The notes beneath the pieces were generated by a model. That model did not search any database and was not told where the DNA came from. It was given only the letters and a program-made list of their open reading frames with translations. A program made the position numbers and the translations under genes. From Candidatus Villigracilis adiacens (GTDB taxonomy: Bacteria; Chloroflexota; Anaerolineae; Anaerolineales; Villigracilaceae), in the NCBI GenBank assembly GCA_016703605.1, contig JADJBU010000005.1, positions 162,714 through 226,713 on the forward strand: 64,000 nt of DNA, in the 5' to 3' direction. Positions 24,469-32,561 of this stretch are shown here, in pieces (the first letter of the stretch is position 1; the number at the start of each line of letters is the position of its first letter).

Positions 24469-26067
24469 ATGATGGAAATGCCCGGGCAGAATAAAAACCC
24501 GACAAAGAAGAGAAGGCTTACCCGGGAGGAGATCGGGTTTCTGATATTCATTCCATCCGTGCTCTTTGGGGCATATCTTCGCCTGTATCTCCCCGCCATC
24601 TCCGGCTTTCCCATCAACGACGGCGCATTGTTTCTCAAGATGATCGAAGGCATTCAACAGAATAATTTTGCGCTTCCTTTTTACGTCGAATACAACCGTC
24701 TCGAAATCCCGTTCGCCTACCCGCCCCTGGCTTTCTACATCGCCGGAGCCGTGGGCGTTTTTTTTCGAATCCCGTCCATTCAGGTCATAACGTGGATGCC
24801 CGCCATTGTGCTCGCCCTGACGCTGCCCTTCGTGTTTCACCTCGCGCGGCTGGTAACGAATTCGACTTTTCAGGCGGGTATCGCGATCTTTTTCTATGCG
24901 TTTTTACCCCGCACGGCATGGTGGCTTATCATGGGGGGCGGGGTAACAAGAAGCCTGGGAAACCTGTTCCTCGTCCTCGCCGCCTCGCAGTTGTATTTGC
25001 TGATTACCAGGAAACAACGCATTTACATTATTTCTTCGATTATATTTTGCAGCCTGGTATGCCTGTCCCACCCGGAAGCGGCGCTTCACACCGCCATGAC
25101 GGGCGCGTTGATCTGGTTTATCTTCGACAAAAAAATCGGCGGGGTAAAAAACGGGCTGGTCGTCGCCCTCGGAACACTGACGCTGACATCCCCCTGGTGG
25201 GCGCTGATCGTTTCCCGCTTCGGCTTTTCTCCGTTCCTTTCCGCCGGTAAAACCGGGTTTCATTCGTTTGTTGTCATCTTTCAATTTCTCGATAATTTTG
25301 CCGGGGAACAACTATTGACATTTATCTCCGTTCTGGCGTTTTTGGGGCTTTTCCATCAAGTCTCGAAAAGGCAGGCGTTTTTACCGGCGTGGTTCATCCT
25401 TCCGTTCATTTTGGAGCCCCGAAACGCGCCAAACGTGGTCGTCATCCCCATGTGCATCCTCGCATCCGTCTACCTGACGGAGACCGTCCTGCCGGGGTTA
25501 TCAGCCAACGAGCAACTGGTGCGGGGAACCTCCGGGCGTCCGTTCGCCGTCCCAACGGCAGCGATATTATTCGCATACTTATCGATCTCCCTCCTGGTTG
25601 GAATGTTTATGTTCGATTTCAACCTTTCGACCAAAAAGGTATCAGCCGACACGCTGGATGCATTCGAATGGATCAATAACAACACGCCAAAGGAAGCGGG
25701 CTTTCTGGTGATAACGGGAAGCCCCAACCTGTTCAGCGACCATAATAATGAATGGTTTCCCTATCTTGCCGACCGTAAAAGCCTGACAACCATCCAGGGC
25801 ATGGAGTGGCTGCAAAACATTGACTTCGAGGAAAAAAACGATCTCTTGATTGCCATCCAGAACTGCGTGAACTCGCCCGAAACGCTCGAATGTATCGAAA
25901 CGAATATCTCTGAAAACCGGCTCGACTTCGATTACATTGTTGTCCAAAAAAACGGAAAGAACATCGGAAATCTTCTCTCGGAACTCCTGCGTGAAGACTC
26001 TTATAAAAAAGTATACGAGACGGCCGAGAGCGCGGTCTTCTTGAAGCAGCCGGGGCGGGGCAACTGA
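24469..26067 (+). CDS. Polytopic membrane protein, GT-C-like (paralogue of 22495-24033)
   Basis: 532 residues with the same layout as its divergent neighbour: a cytoplasmic basic N-terminus, PAISGFPINDGALFLKMIEG and IPFAYPPLAFYIAGAV in the first loops, ten or more helices, then a C-terminal extracytoplasmic domain including WFPYLADRKSLTTIQGMEWL. Homologous to the 512-residue protein but diverged. AAGGAC lies 8 bases before the ATG. It is followed by a GT87-like gene, mirroring the order on the other strand. Confidence 0.7.
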   Translation: MMEMPGQNKNPTKKRRLTREEIGFLIFIPSVLFGAYLRLYLPAISGFPINDGALFLKMIEGIQQNNFALPFYVEYNRLEIPFAYPPLAFYIAGAVGVFFRIPSIQVITWMPAIVLALTLPFVFHLARLVTNSTFQAGIAIFFYAFLPRTAWWLIMGGGVTRSLGNLFLVLAASQLYLLITRKQRIYIISSIIFCSLVCLSHPEAALHTAMTGALIWFIFDKKIGGVKNGLVVALGTLTLTSPWWALIVSRFGFSPFLSAGKTGFHSFVVIFQFLDNFAGEQLLTFISVLAFLGLFHQVSKRQAFLPAWFILPFILEPRNAPNVVVIPMCILASVYLTETVLPGLSANEQLVRGTSGRPFAVPTAAILFAYLSISLLVGMFMFDFNLSTKKVSADTLDAFEWINNNTPKEAGFLVITGSPNLFSDHNNEWFPYLADRKSLTTIQGMEWLQNIDFEEKNDLLIAIQNCVNSPETLECIETNISENRLDFDYIVVQKNGKNIGNLLSELLREDSYKKVYETAESAVFLKQPGRGN

Positions 26068-26085
26068 CGCGTTTTTTTTCTTTAC

Positions 26086-27249
26086 ATGCGCATGGAAACT
26101 TTTATGTCGATCAATCTCGCAAAGAAAGTTCTCTTTTGGGCGTTTTTTGGAGGGCTGGCGCTTCTGACAATCATGTATAACCTGGATTGGGTGCTGAGGT
26201 CCAACACAAGTTACTACGACCTCGGTTCTTTCATTGCAGCCGGGCAGCTTGCCGCCGGGGGGGGGAACCCCTACTCGATAGACGCTCCATATATATTCGA
26301 GGTCGATTTCGAGCAGGCGGGAATCTCTGGCATCGCCCCCAACCTCAACCCGCCAGTTTCGGCCCTGCTCTTCGAAGAAATCCGCCTCATTCCGCCAGGG
26401 AGGCTGCTTGCGCAATCCAGGATATTTTCCTTCGCCTTGTTCTCCGTTCTGGTATTCATGTTGTCTGCGGCAAAAAAACAAAAAAGCCGGAAGTGGTTCC
26501 TAATTCTATTCTCTTTCAGCCTGGCTGGAATGTGGCACACCCTGCAACTGGGGCAGATCTATATTCTTCTCCTGGCGCTGGCCGCCGGGGCGCTCCACTT
26601 TTTGAGAAAAAAAAACTACTGGGCGGCCGGCGTGTTTCTCGGCCTGACGGCGGCGATCAAACCGAACTTTCTTTATTGGAACTTGATCCTTGCGGTCTGT
26701 GGGTATCTGAAATCCTTCCTGGTTTCGGGCATGGTATTCAGCCTCGTCAGTTCGATCCCGCTCCTGAAGTACGGAACCGGCATCTACTCGCAATGGTTCG
26801 ACGCATCCATAAAGTATGGACCCGACCTCCTGCTTTTTCCGGGGAATAATTCGCTTCAAAGTCTCGCCGCGCGGTTCGATCTTTCGGGCGCAGGGACATC
26901 CCTGAGCGCCGCGGTTGCAATCGCAATCGCGCTGTTTGTGTGGAAATACAAACCCGGGGAAAACGCCATCAACCTAACCGCGATTACCGCAACTCTCCTC
27001 ATCTCGCCTGTCGCATGGACCGGATACACCATTCTGCTGCTGCCAGTTTTATGGTTTCTGGATGAATGGAAGGCGGAACATTGGCTCACCGGAGCGATTC
27101 TTTGCGTCCCCTTTTTGTTTATTCTCGAAAATTTTGAAAAGAGTTTTGCGAACTTTATCTTCTTCGGCTGGTTTTACGGTTGGGGGCTGGTTATATTACT
27201 GACCGCGACGGTCCTGCGCGCCGTCAGGGGACTGCCCAGGACACAATAG
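26086..27249 (+). CDS. GT87 / DUF2029-type membrane glycosyltransferase-like protein
   Basis: 387 residues, about ten helices. The family loop YYDLGSFIAAGQLAAGGGNP followed by YSIDAPYIF matches the GT87 gene at 21308-22498. A run of nine G (26259-26267) encodes AAGGGNP within this functional loop and could slip. Two start codons are possible (26086 or 26104); neither has a strong ribosome-binding site, so the start is uncertain. It lies 18 bases after its partner. Confidence 0.72.
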   Translation: MRMETFMSINLAKKVLFWAFFGGLALLTIMYNLDWVLRSNTSYYDLGSFIAAGQLAAGGGNPYSIDAPYIFEVDFEQAGISGIAPNLNPPVSALLFEEIRLIPPGRLLAQSRIFSFALFSVLVFMLSAAKKQKSRKWFLILFSFSLAGMWHTLQLGQIYILLLALAAGALHFLRKKNYWAAGVFLGLTAAIKPNFLYWNLILAVCGYLKSFLVSGMVFSLVSSIPLLKYGTGIYSQWFDASIKYGPDLLLFPGNNSLQSLAARFDLSGAGTSLSAAVAIAIALFVWKYKPGENAINLTAITATLLISPVAWTGYTILLLPVLWFLDEWKAEHWLTGAILCVPFLFILENFEKSFANFIFFGWFYGWGLVILLTATVLRAVRGLPRTQ

Positions 27250-27292
27250 TCAGGTGTGTAGCGCAAAACTGCCGGTGACTTGCTCAAAGCCG

Positions 27293-27319
27293 CCGTCCCT
27301 GGCGGCGCCTTCGGGACGG
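27293..27319. terminator. Hairpin between convergent genes
   Basis: CCGTCCC (27293-27299) and GGGACGG (27313-27319) form a GC-rich stem with an inner GGCGGC/GCC loop. It lies in the 120-base gap between two convergent genes and could terminate either. No long T run follows; the arm sequence recalls the CGTCCCGAAGG palindrome family (GCCTTCGGGACGG). Confidence 0.5.
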
Positions 27320-27369
27320 TAATTTCGGATAAAGTCCAATAGTCGGACATCCACCCAATATTCGGCAAA

Positions 27370-28749
27370 TCAATTTTCGATTCTTTCCATTAAATACATG
27401 ACCCGCCCGGAACCGGACACTGCGCGTTTGTCCAGGATCGAGAATCTCCCGCCAAAGCGTTTCTCAAACCCTTCAATCGTATATTCGTCGAAAATATCCT
27501 CGCGGGAAGCGAGTAATTTTTGCGTTTGCGAATCCGATTTTGGGACGAATTCGATGACAAGCCATTTTCCCAGCCCGTGAAAGAACTCGGCGATCTGCCA
27601 AAGAGGGACATTGTTTGAAATGGCAAGATGGTGAATGAGGGCGAGCGCAAGGACCATGTCGGCGGGGGCGCGTGAAGTCAGCGAGTCGCGTTCGTGGTTG
27701 TTCCACCCGAGCGACGGACTGGGGTTGGTCAAATCCATGACGAGGGGCAGGATGTGTCTTTCCCTGGCTGTTTTGACCTGCCGATAATTCTTTTCGACCG
27801 CGGCGGGATCGATATCGAAGGAAACCGAAGGAATGCCCTTATCGGCGGCGATGCGCGTGAAGACGCCGGTATTCGCTCCCATGTCCCAGACGGAGGCGGG
27901 GCGGACTTTTTCCACCCATTCATTTAGGATGCGCTTCTTCTCTTCGAAGGCGGAATCGGTGTAATTGGTAAAGGTGTAGTACTCGCCCCAATCTGTGCCG
28001 ACAGGCTTCCAGTCCAGGGTTTGAACCGCGCTCTTTAAATTATCCAGCAGGCCGATCAACGCTTCGCGGCTCATCCTTCCGGCGGAGGCTGCGACCTTTT
28101 CGCCCGCATAGTGCGATTGGGCTTTTGCGTGCCAGTGGATGTGAGTCGCAAGCCCAAAGTTGAAGCGTGTGCCAAACGGGAGCAAACGGCTGGCAAGGTC
28201 GAGCGGGATGCCGTCTATGTGGTTGCGCAGCAGCTGCGAAAGGCGGACATCCACCTTTGCCATCAATGCCAGCGGCGCGAGGAAGTGTTGGCAGAACTGC
28301 CGGTATGCGATCCAGGGCGCGCCTTCCTTGTACGCTTCAAAGGAAAGGGTGTCGATCAGTTGGGCTTTGCCTTCATGAAATTGAATGTTGTAGGCGCTCG
28401 CATCCTTGAGCGACATGCCATGCTTCATCGCGCGGCGCTGAATGGAGAGGGTCGTCAACGCGGCATCTTTCAACTGCGAAAAGGACCACTCGTATGGATG
28501 GGATATGAAGCCGACCCTCTGCGGGCAAATCACTTTGAAGGCAAGGGACGGCTCCTCCGGTTCGACGGTTGTCTCTTCATGCGGAACGAGAAGCCTGCCC
28601 TTGACCAGGTTGTCGTAAAGCCCGGAACCGGTGAGCAGGGAGTAGTCGCTTCGGTAACGCTGATTAACCTGCCGGTACAGGACTCCGTCTCGAGAAAACA
28701 GGAATCCGCTTGGGTCGCGGAAGGAGGCGCGATTCCGTTCAGTTGTCAC
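27370..28749 (-). CDS. SAM-dependent methyltransferase (NoeA-like)
   Basis: 459 residues. The N-terminal ~250 residues (DPSGFLFSRDGVLYRQVNQR; LKDASAYNIQFHEGKAQLID) match a NodU/NoeA-associated kinase-like fold; the C-terminal half is a class I methyltransferase with motif I VWDMGANTGVFTRIAA (~300-315) and DIDPAAVEKNYRQ. Proteins of this design are annotated as nodulation protein NoeA-related, substrate unknown. The start overlaps the small membrane protein gene by 11 bases, so the two are translationally coupled. Confidence 0.8.
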   Translation of the reverse strand: MTTERNRASFRDPSGFLFSRDGVLYRQVNQRYRSDYSLLTGSGLYDNLVKGRLLVPHEETTVEPEEPSLAFKVICPQRVGFISHPYEWSFSQLKDAALTTLSIQRRAMKHGMSLKDASAYNIQFHEGKAQLIDTLSFEAYKEGAPWIAYRQFCQHFLAPLALMAKVDVRLSQLLRNHIDGIPLDLASRLLPFGTRFNFGLATHIHWHAKAQSHYAGEKVAASAGRMSREALIGLLDNLKSAVQTLDWKPVGTDWGEYYTFTNYTDSAFEEKKRILNEWVEKVRPASVWDMGANTGVFTRIAADKGIPSVSFDIDPAAVEKNYRQVKTARERHILPLVMDLTNPSPSLGWNNHERDSLTSRAPADMVLALALIHHLAISNNVPLWQIAEFFHGLGKWLVIEFVPKSDSQTQKLLASREDIFDEYTIEGFEKRFGGRFSILDKRAVSGSGRVMYLMERIEN

Positions 28750-28942
28750 CGTTGTCCCCGCCGTCCCCGGAATCGTCGTCCTCTGCGGGCTTGACGCCGA
28801 ATAAGCGTTTGATCTTCGACCACTGGGAACGGATAATCACACCCGCGCCTAAAATCGCGGCGAGGATCATTTGCAAGACGATGCTGCCGGAGCCGGGGTC
28901 GAGATAAAGGGCTGGAGAAAGGGGGATGGAAGACAAAATCAT
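28739..28942 (-). CDS. Small single-pass membrane protein with YLDPGSGS motif
   Basis: 67 residues: a short N-terminal hydrophobic stretch, LYLDPGSGSIVLQMILAAIL (~13-32), a basic juxtamembrane patch (RSQWSKIKRLFG) and a very acidic C-terminus (EDDDSGDGGDNGDN). Small DPGSGS membrane proteins of this kind often precede NoeA-like methyltransferases, from what I recall of the family. Function unknown. It overlaps the methyltransferase start. Confidence 0.75.
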   Translation of the reverse strand: MILSSIPLSPALYLDPGSGSIVLQMILAAILGAGVIIRSQWSKIKRLFGVKPAEDDDSGDGGDNGDN

Positions 28943-29016
28943 GCGGGCTGCTCTTTCTTGATTGGGATTGAAAATTCAAGACGGCTATTGTATTTCAGCG
29001 CCGCCATGCGGTCAAT

Positions 29017-29044
29017 AAAGCCCCGGGGTTGACCCAGGGCTTTT
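29017..29044 (-). terminator. Rho-independent terminator after proline dehydrogenase
   Basis: On the minus strand AAAAGCCCTGGGTCAACCCC then GGGGCTTTATTG: a GC-rich stem (AGCCC/GGGCT with inner GGG/CCC) flanked by A and T runs, 31 bases downstream of the gene's stop. Confidence 0.65.
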
Positions 29045-29074
29045 CACCGTTTTGTTTTAGAGATTGGAAGCGTC

Positions 29075-30034
29075 TCAGCCTCTGAAGAAATTGGAGATGA
29101 AGAACCAGATATTTGCCGGGCGTTCAGCGAGACGGCGCATAAAGTAGGGATACCAATGCGTTCCAAACGGCACATAGACCCGCACCAAATATCCCTCGCT
29201 GACAAGCGATTCCTGCAAATCGCGCCGGATGCCGTAGAGCATCTGGAATTCCATGCCCGATTTGGGCAGACCGATCTTTTCGGCGTAACTTTTCGCAAAG
29301 GCAATGCGCTTGTCGTCGTGGGTGGCGATGGCGGGGATGGGCGGGATGCGCCCGTCTTCGCTGAGGGACGATGCTTGCGCGAGTGAGGCGTCCAGCATGA
29401 TCTTGGTGATCAGGTCGAAGTTCGCGTCCACGTCCGCTTTTTTGGGAAAGGCTTTATCGGGCGGTTCGTTGTACGCGCCCTTCACATTGCGGATGCGGAT
29501 GCCGTCCTGGAGCAGGCGGCGCGTGTCGGCTTCGGTCCGAAACAAATACGCCTGAATCACAATGCCGTGATTCTCGTATCCCTTTTCGCGCATGGCATAA
29601 TGCAGGTTGATGGTCTTGTCGGTATAGGGGGTATCTTCCATATCCACCCGGACGAAAGTCGCAGCCGCCCTCGCACGCGACAGAACCCGTTCCAGGTTTT
29701 CAGCGCACAGGCGCTCGTCCAGCCCCATGCCGATCTGGGTCAGTTTGATCGAGACATTGCTTCTCAAGCCCGGTTCCGCGCCGATGGCATCCAGCGTGGC
29801 AAAAATATCCTCTGCGGCTTGCTGGGCTTCTTCGGGCGCGTTGGTATGCTCGCCAAGGTGGTCGAGCGTGGCATTGATGCCTTTCGCGTTCAAATCACGC
29901 ACAGCCTTCAAGGCGTCTGCCAGGTTGGTTCCCGCCACAAACCGCGAAGCGGTCCGCCAGGCAAAGCCCCAACCGGTGATCAAACGCTGCGCCCATGCGG
30001 CTTTGGAAAGGTAAATGAAGAATGAACGGAGCAT
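29075..30034 (-). CDS. Proline dehydrogenase
   Basis: 320 residues, the size of monofunctional ProDH (PutB/FadM type). It oxidises proline to pyrroline-5-carboxylate with FAD, feeding electrons to quinones. Signature segments: VRVDMEDTPYTDKT, RIRNVKGAYNEPPDKAFPKK, ATHDDKRI and the C-terminal VRVYVPFGTHWYPYFMRRLA followed by ERPAN. The start chosen (MLRSFFIYLSK) has AAGGA 5 bases upstream. A longer frame runs up into the MITE-like element at 30070-30195, but those residues come from the element. No P5C dehydrogenase is adjacent. Confidence 0.93.
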   Translation of the reverse strand: MLRSFFIYLSKAAWAQRLITGWGFAWRTASRFVAGTNLADALKAVRDLNAKGINATLDHLGEHTNAPEEAQQAAEDIFATLDAIGAEPGLRSNVSIKLTQIGMGLDERLCAENLERVLSRARAAATFVRVDMEDTPYTDKTINLHYAMREKGYENHGIVIQAYLFRTEADTRRLLQDGIRIRNVKGAYNEPPDKAFPKKADVDANFDLITKIMLDASLAQASSLSEDGRIPPIPAIATHDDKRIAFAKSYAEKIGLPKSGMEFQMLYGIRRDLQESLVSEGYLVRVYVPFGTHWYPYFMRRLAERPANIWFFISNFFRG

Positions 30035-30069
30035 ATCCATCCTTTGATTAATGGGATGTATTGTGATTT

Positions 30070-30195
30070 GTGTGCAAGCAAAGGTTGTCAATGTGGACTG
30101 CGACATCTCCCGATTTTGCTCGAAAGTCGGGGGATGTCGCCATGGCGCCACAGCGCCGCTTTCGCCTCCGTGCCTGACATGTTTTACTTGCACAC
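30070..30195. mobile_element. MITE-like element, copy 2 (~126 bp)
   Basis: Ends GTGTGCAAGCAAA (30070-30082) and TTTACTTGCACAC (30183-30195), with one mismatch between arms. The interior matches copy 1 at 24265-24391 (AGGTTGTCAATGTGG, then CTCCCGATTTTGCTCGAAAG, then GCGCCGCTTTCG). It lies 35 bases upstream of the proline dehydrogenase start, in the shared upstream region with the divergent gene at 30291, so it could carry or disturb promoters there. Confidence 0.85.
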
Positions 30196-30290
30196 AGTGA
30201 TTTATTCTAGCACAGCCCGCCCGGTTCGGTATGTTATACTTTTTCCGTGATATTTGTCATGAATAAAATCATCAGAGGTTAAACCCCAGC

Positions 30291-31781
30291 GTGAGAAACC
30301 GCAACACCAATACCATTTTACGCGGCGTTTCCATCCTGTTTCTGATCGGAGCCTTCGTCCTCACCGTCGTATCGCTGATCGCCTACAGCCGCCAGCGCAC
30401 AGGATACCCCGCCGGAATGACCATCGCGGGCGTGCCCGTTGACGGACTCGTCCCCGCCGAAGCCTCGCAGCGCCTGCTCGAAGTCTACACCTCCCCCATC
30501 GAAATCCACTATGGCGAAGCGGTCTTTCACATCGACCCCGGAGCCGTCGGCTTCACCGTGGATATCGACACGATGCTCGCCGCCGCAGACCTTTCGCGCA
30601 CGGGCGGTTCCTTCTGGAGCGGGTTTTGGGATTACCTGTGGAATCGCACCCCGCCCTCCACTGAGATTCCGCTCAGCGCCTCGATCTCAGAGGAACGCCT
30701 GCGGGAATTTCTACAGAACGAGATTTCCTCCCGCTACGATACGCCCCCCGCGCCCGCCCAACCGCTTCCCGGCGGGACCTCGTTCCTCCCCGGCGCTCCC
30801 GGGCAGACTCTCGACCTCGACCGCGCCGTATTAATCATCACCACCGCGCTCCGCTCCCCGTCCGACCGTTCCGTCGCGCTTACATTCAACCAGACCACCG
30901 CCGCGCGCCCCACCGCCGACAACCTTGCGATCCTGCTCAAGCAGATCGTCACCGTCTCCGATTTCGACGGCTTGCTCGGCTTTTACATGATGGATTTGCA
31001 GACCGGGCAGGAGATTCACTTCGCGATCAACAACAAACAGGAAGTCACCGTCGAGCCGGATATCGCCTTCACCGCCTCCAGCACGATCAAACTCCCGATC
31101 CTGACCTCCTACCTGATCAACCGCGGAACCGAACTCGACGCCCAAACCGTGGACGTGATCACCCGCGTCTTCCAGATCTCAGACAACTCCGCCACCGACC
31201 TGATCCTCGAACGCATTGACCCCAGCAATGGACCGGTCATTGTCACCCAAAACATGGAAGCCATCGGGCTGACCAGCACCTACATCAGCGGCATGTTCTT
31301 CCTCGGCGCGCCAAACCTTATTCCAAACAAGGTCACCCCCGGCAACGCCCGCGCAGACATCTTCACCGACCCCGACCCCTACTCGCAAACCACGGCATCC
31401 GAGATGGGCGTACTGCTCGCAGACATCTATCAATGCGTTCAAACCGGCGGCGGCGCGTTGATCGCCGCGTTCCCCGGGCGGGTCACACCTGCCACCTGCC
31501 AGGCGATCATCGACTTTCTCGCCCTCGACAAATTCGGCGCGTTGATCCAGGCGGGCGTCCCCGATGGAACGCTCGTCCCCCACAAACACGGCTTCGTCCT
31601 TTCGCGCGACGGCGTCATGCACGATATCAGCGATGTGGGCATCGTCTATTCCCCGGGCGGAAATTTCGTCCTCTCCATTTACACCTACCATCCCGTTCAA
31701 AACGTCTGGGACGTAACCAACCCGCTCTTTGTCAACCTCACCCAGGCGGTTTACAACTACTTCAACGTCGCCAGCCAATGA
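30291..31781 (+). CDS. Membrane-anchored serine hydrolase, class A beta-lactamase fold
   Basis: 496 residues. One N-terminal membrane anchor (GVSILFLIGAFVLTVVSLIAY, ~11-31), an extracytoplasmic ~200-residue domain of YoaR/VanW-associated type (TIAGVPVDGLVPAEASQRLL), then a beta-lactamase-like catalytic domain: nucleophile motif SSTIK (SxxK, ~263-267) and SDN (~298-300). The third motif (KTG in true enzymes) appears as HKHG, as in many non-antibiotic family members. It probably acts in the cell wall or as an esterase; I would not call it an antibiotic resistance gene. GTG start with a weak AGAGG upstream. Confidence 0.8.
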   Translation: MRNRNTNTILRGVSILFLIGAFVLTVVSLIAYSRQRTGYPAGMTIAGVPVDGLVPAEASQRLLEVYTSPIEIHYGEAVFHIDPGAVGFTVDIDTMLAAADLSRTGGSFWSGFWDYLWNRTPPSTEIPLSASISEERLREFLQNEISSRYDTPPAPAQPLPGGTSFLPGAPGQTLDLDRAVLIITTALRSPSDRSVALTFNQTTAARPTADNLAILLKQIVTVSDFDGLLGFYMMDLQTGQEIHFAINNKQEVTVEPDIAFTASSTIKLPILTSYLINRGTELDAQTVDVITRVFQISDNSATDLILERIDPSNGPVIVTQNMEAIGLTSTYISGMFFLGAPNLIPNKVTPGNARADIFTDPDPYSQTTASEMGVLLADIYQCVQTGGGALIAAFPGRVTPATCQAIIDFLALDKFGALIQAGVPDGTLVPHKHGFVLSRDGVMHDISDVGIVYSPGGNFVLSIYTYHPVQNVWDVTNPLFVNLTQAVYNYFNVASQ

Positions 31782-31786
31782 CCAGG

Positions 31787-31824
31787 CAACCCGTTTTCAC
31801 AATATTGTGAAAACGGGTTGTTTT
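31787..31824 (+). terminator. Strong hairpin terminator
   Basis: A perfect 34-base palindrome (31787-31820), CAACCCGTTTTCACAAT and its complement, followed by TTTTA. It starts 6 bases after the serine-hydrolase stop. It works as a rho-independent terminator for the hydrolase gene. Confidence 0.85.
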
Positions 31825-31837
31825 ATCGCACATCGTA

Positions 31838-31843
31838 TATAAT
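31838..31843 (+). promoter_or_regulatory. TATAAT box, probably leaderless
   Basis: TATAAT ends 7 bases before the ATG at 31851, with no ribosome-binding site, immediately after the terminator of the upstream gene. Confidence 0.45.
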
Positions 31844-31850
31844 TCGACCC

Positions 31851-32552
31851 ATGAGCGCATCGCTGGGACTGTACCGACTTGGTCAGGTGGACCGTCAAAT
31901 CGACCGCGTCCGTACGCGCCTTGATGCCATCCAGAATGCCCTCGACAACGACGCGGAGCTGCGCTCCGCGCGCGCGCGGCTCGAGCAAACCACCGAAGAA
32001 CACCTGCGCGCCCAGCACAGCCTGAAGAACGCCGAAGCGGAAGTGGGCGCGTTGAAGATAAAGATCGAACAAGCCGAATCCAGCCTGTACGGCGGTTCGA
32101 TCAAAAACCCAAAGGAACTACAGGACATTCAAAAAGAGATCGCCTCGCTCAAGAAACACCTCGCCACCCTCGAAGAACGCGAACTTGAAGCGATGTTCCT
32201 CGCCGAAGAGACCGGGTCAAGCCGCGATAAGGCGAAGACCGACCTTGAACTCATCCAGGCGCGGCTCGGGAACGAACACAAAAAACTGATCGAAGAACAG
32301 ACCGACCTCGTCAAACAAATGGAAAGCCTCGGGCAGGAACGCGAAGCCGCGCTCGCACCAATCGAAAGTTCGATGCTGCGTTCGTACGAAGACCTGCGAA
32401 ACCAGAAACGCGGCGTGGCAGTCGCCAAGGTGGAAGACGGCGTCTGCGCCTCGTGCGGCACGCCCATCAACGCCGCCCTCCAGCAAAACGCCCGCTCGCA
32501 AAAAAACCTGGCGTATTGCCCCTCCTGCGGGCGCATCCTGTTTGCGAATTAG
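31851..32552 (+). CDS. Coiled-coil C4 zinc-ribbon protein
   Basis: 233 residues from the ATG (MSASLGLYRLGQ). Residues ~10-180 are a long heptad-rich coiled coil; the end is a four-cysteine zinc ribbon, CASCGTPINAAL...YCPSCGRIL. This is the zf-RING_7 / YbgI-neighbour family of nucleic-acid-binding-like proteins, role not established. A start at 31818 would fall inside the terminator hairpin, so the later ATG after the TATAAT box is preferred. The NACHT gene follows by 9 bases. Confidence 0.8.
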   Translation: MSASLGLYRLGQVDRQIDRVRTRLDAIQNALDNDAELRSARARLEQTTEEHLRAQHSLKNAEAEVGALKIKIEQAESSLYGGSIKNPKELQDIQKEIASLKKHLATLEERELEAMFLAEETGSSRDKAKTDLELIQARLGNEHKKLIEEQTDLVKQMESLGQEREAALAPIESSMLRSYEDLRNQKRGVAVAKVEDGVCASCGTPINAALQQNARSQKNLAYCPSCGRILFAN

Positions 32553-32561
32553 ACCAACCGC

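Noticed and set aside
30035..30193. Longer N-terminus for proline dehydrogenase
   Set aside because: The extra residues come from the MITE-like element; ProDH similarity and the ribosome-binding site point to the start at 30034.
30291..31781. Antibiotic-resistance beta-lactamase
   Set aside because: SxxK and SDN are present but the KTG motif is replaced and the protein has a membrane anchor and an extra domain; a wall or esterase role is more likely.
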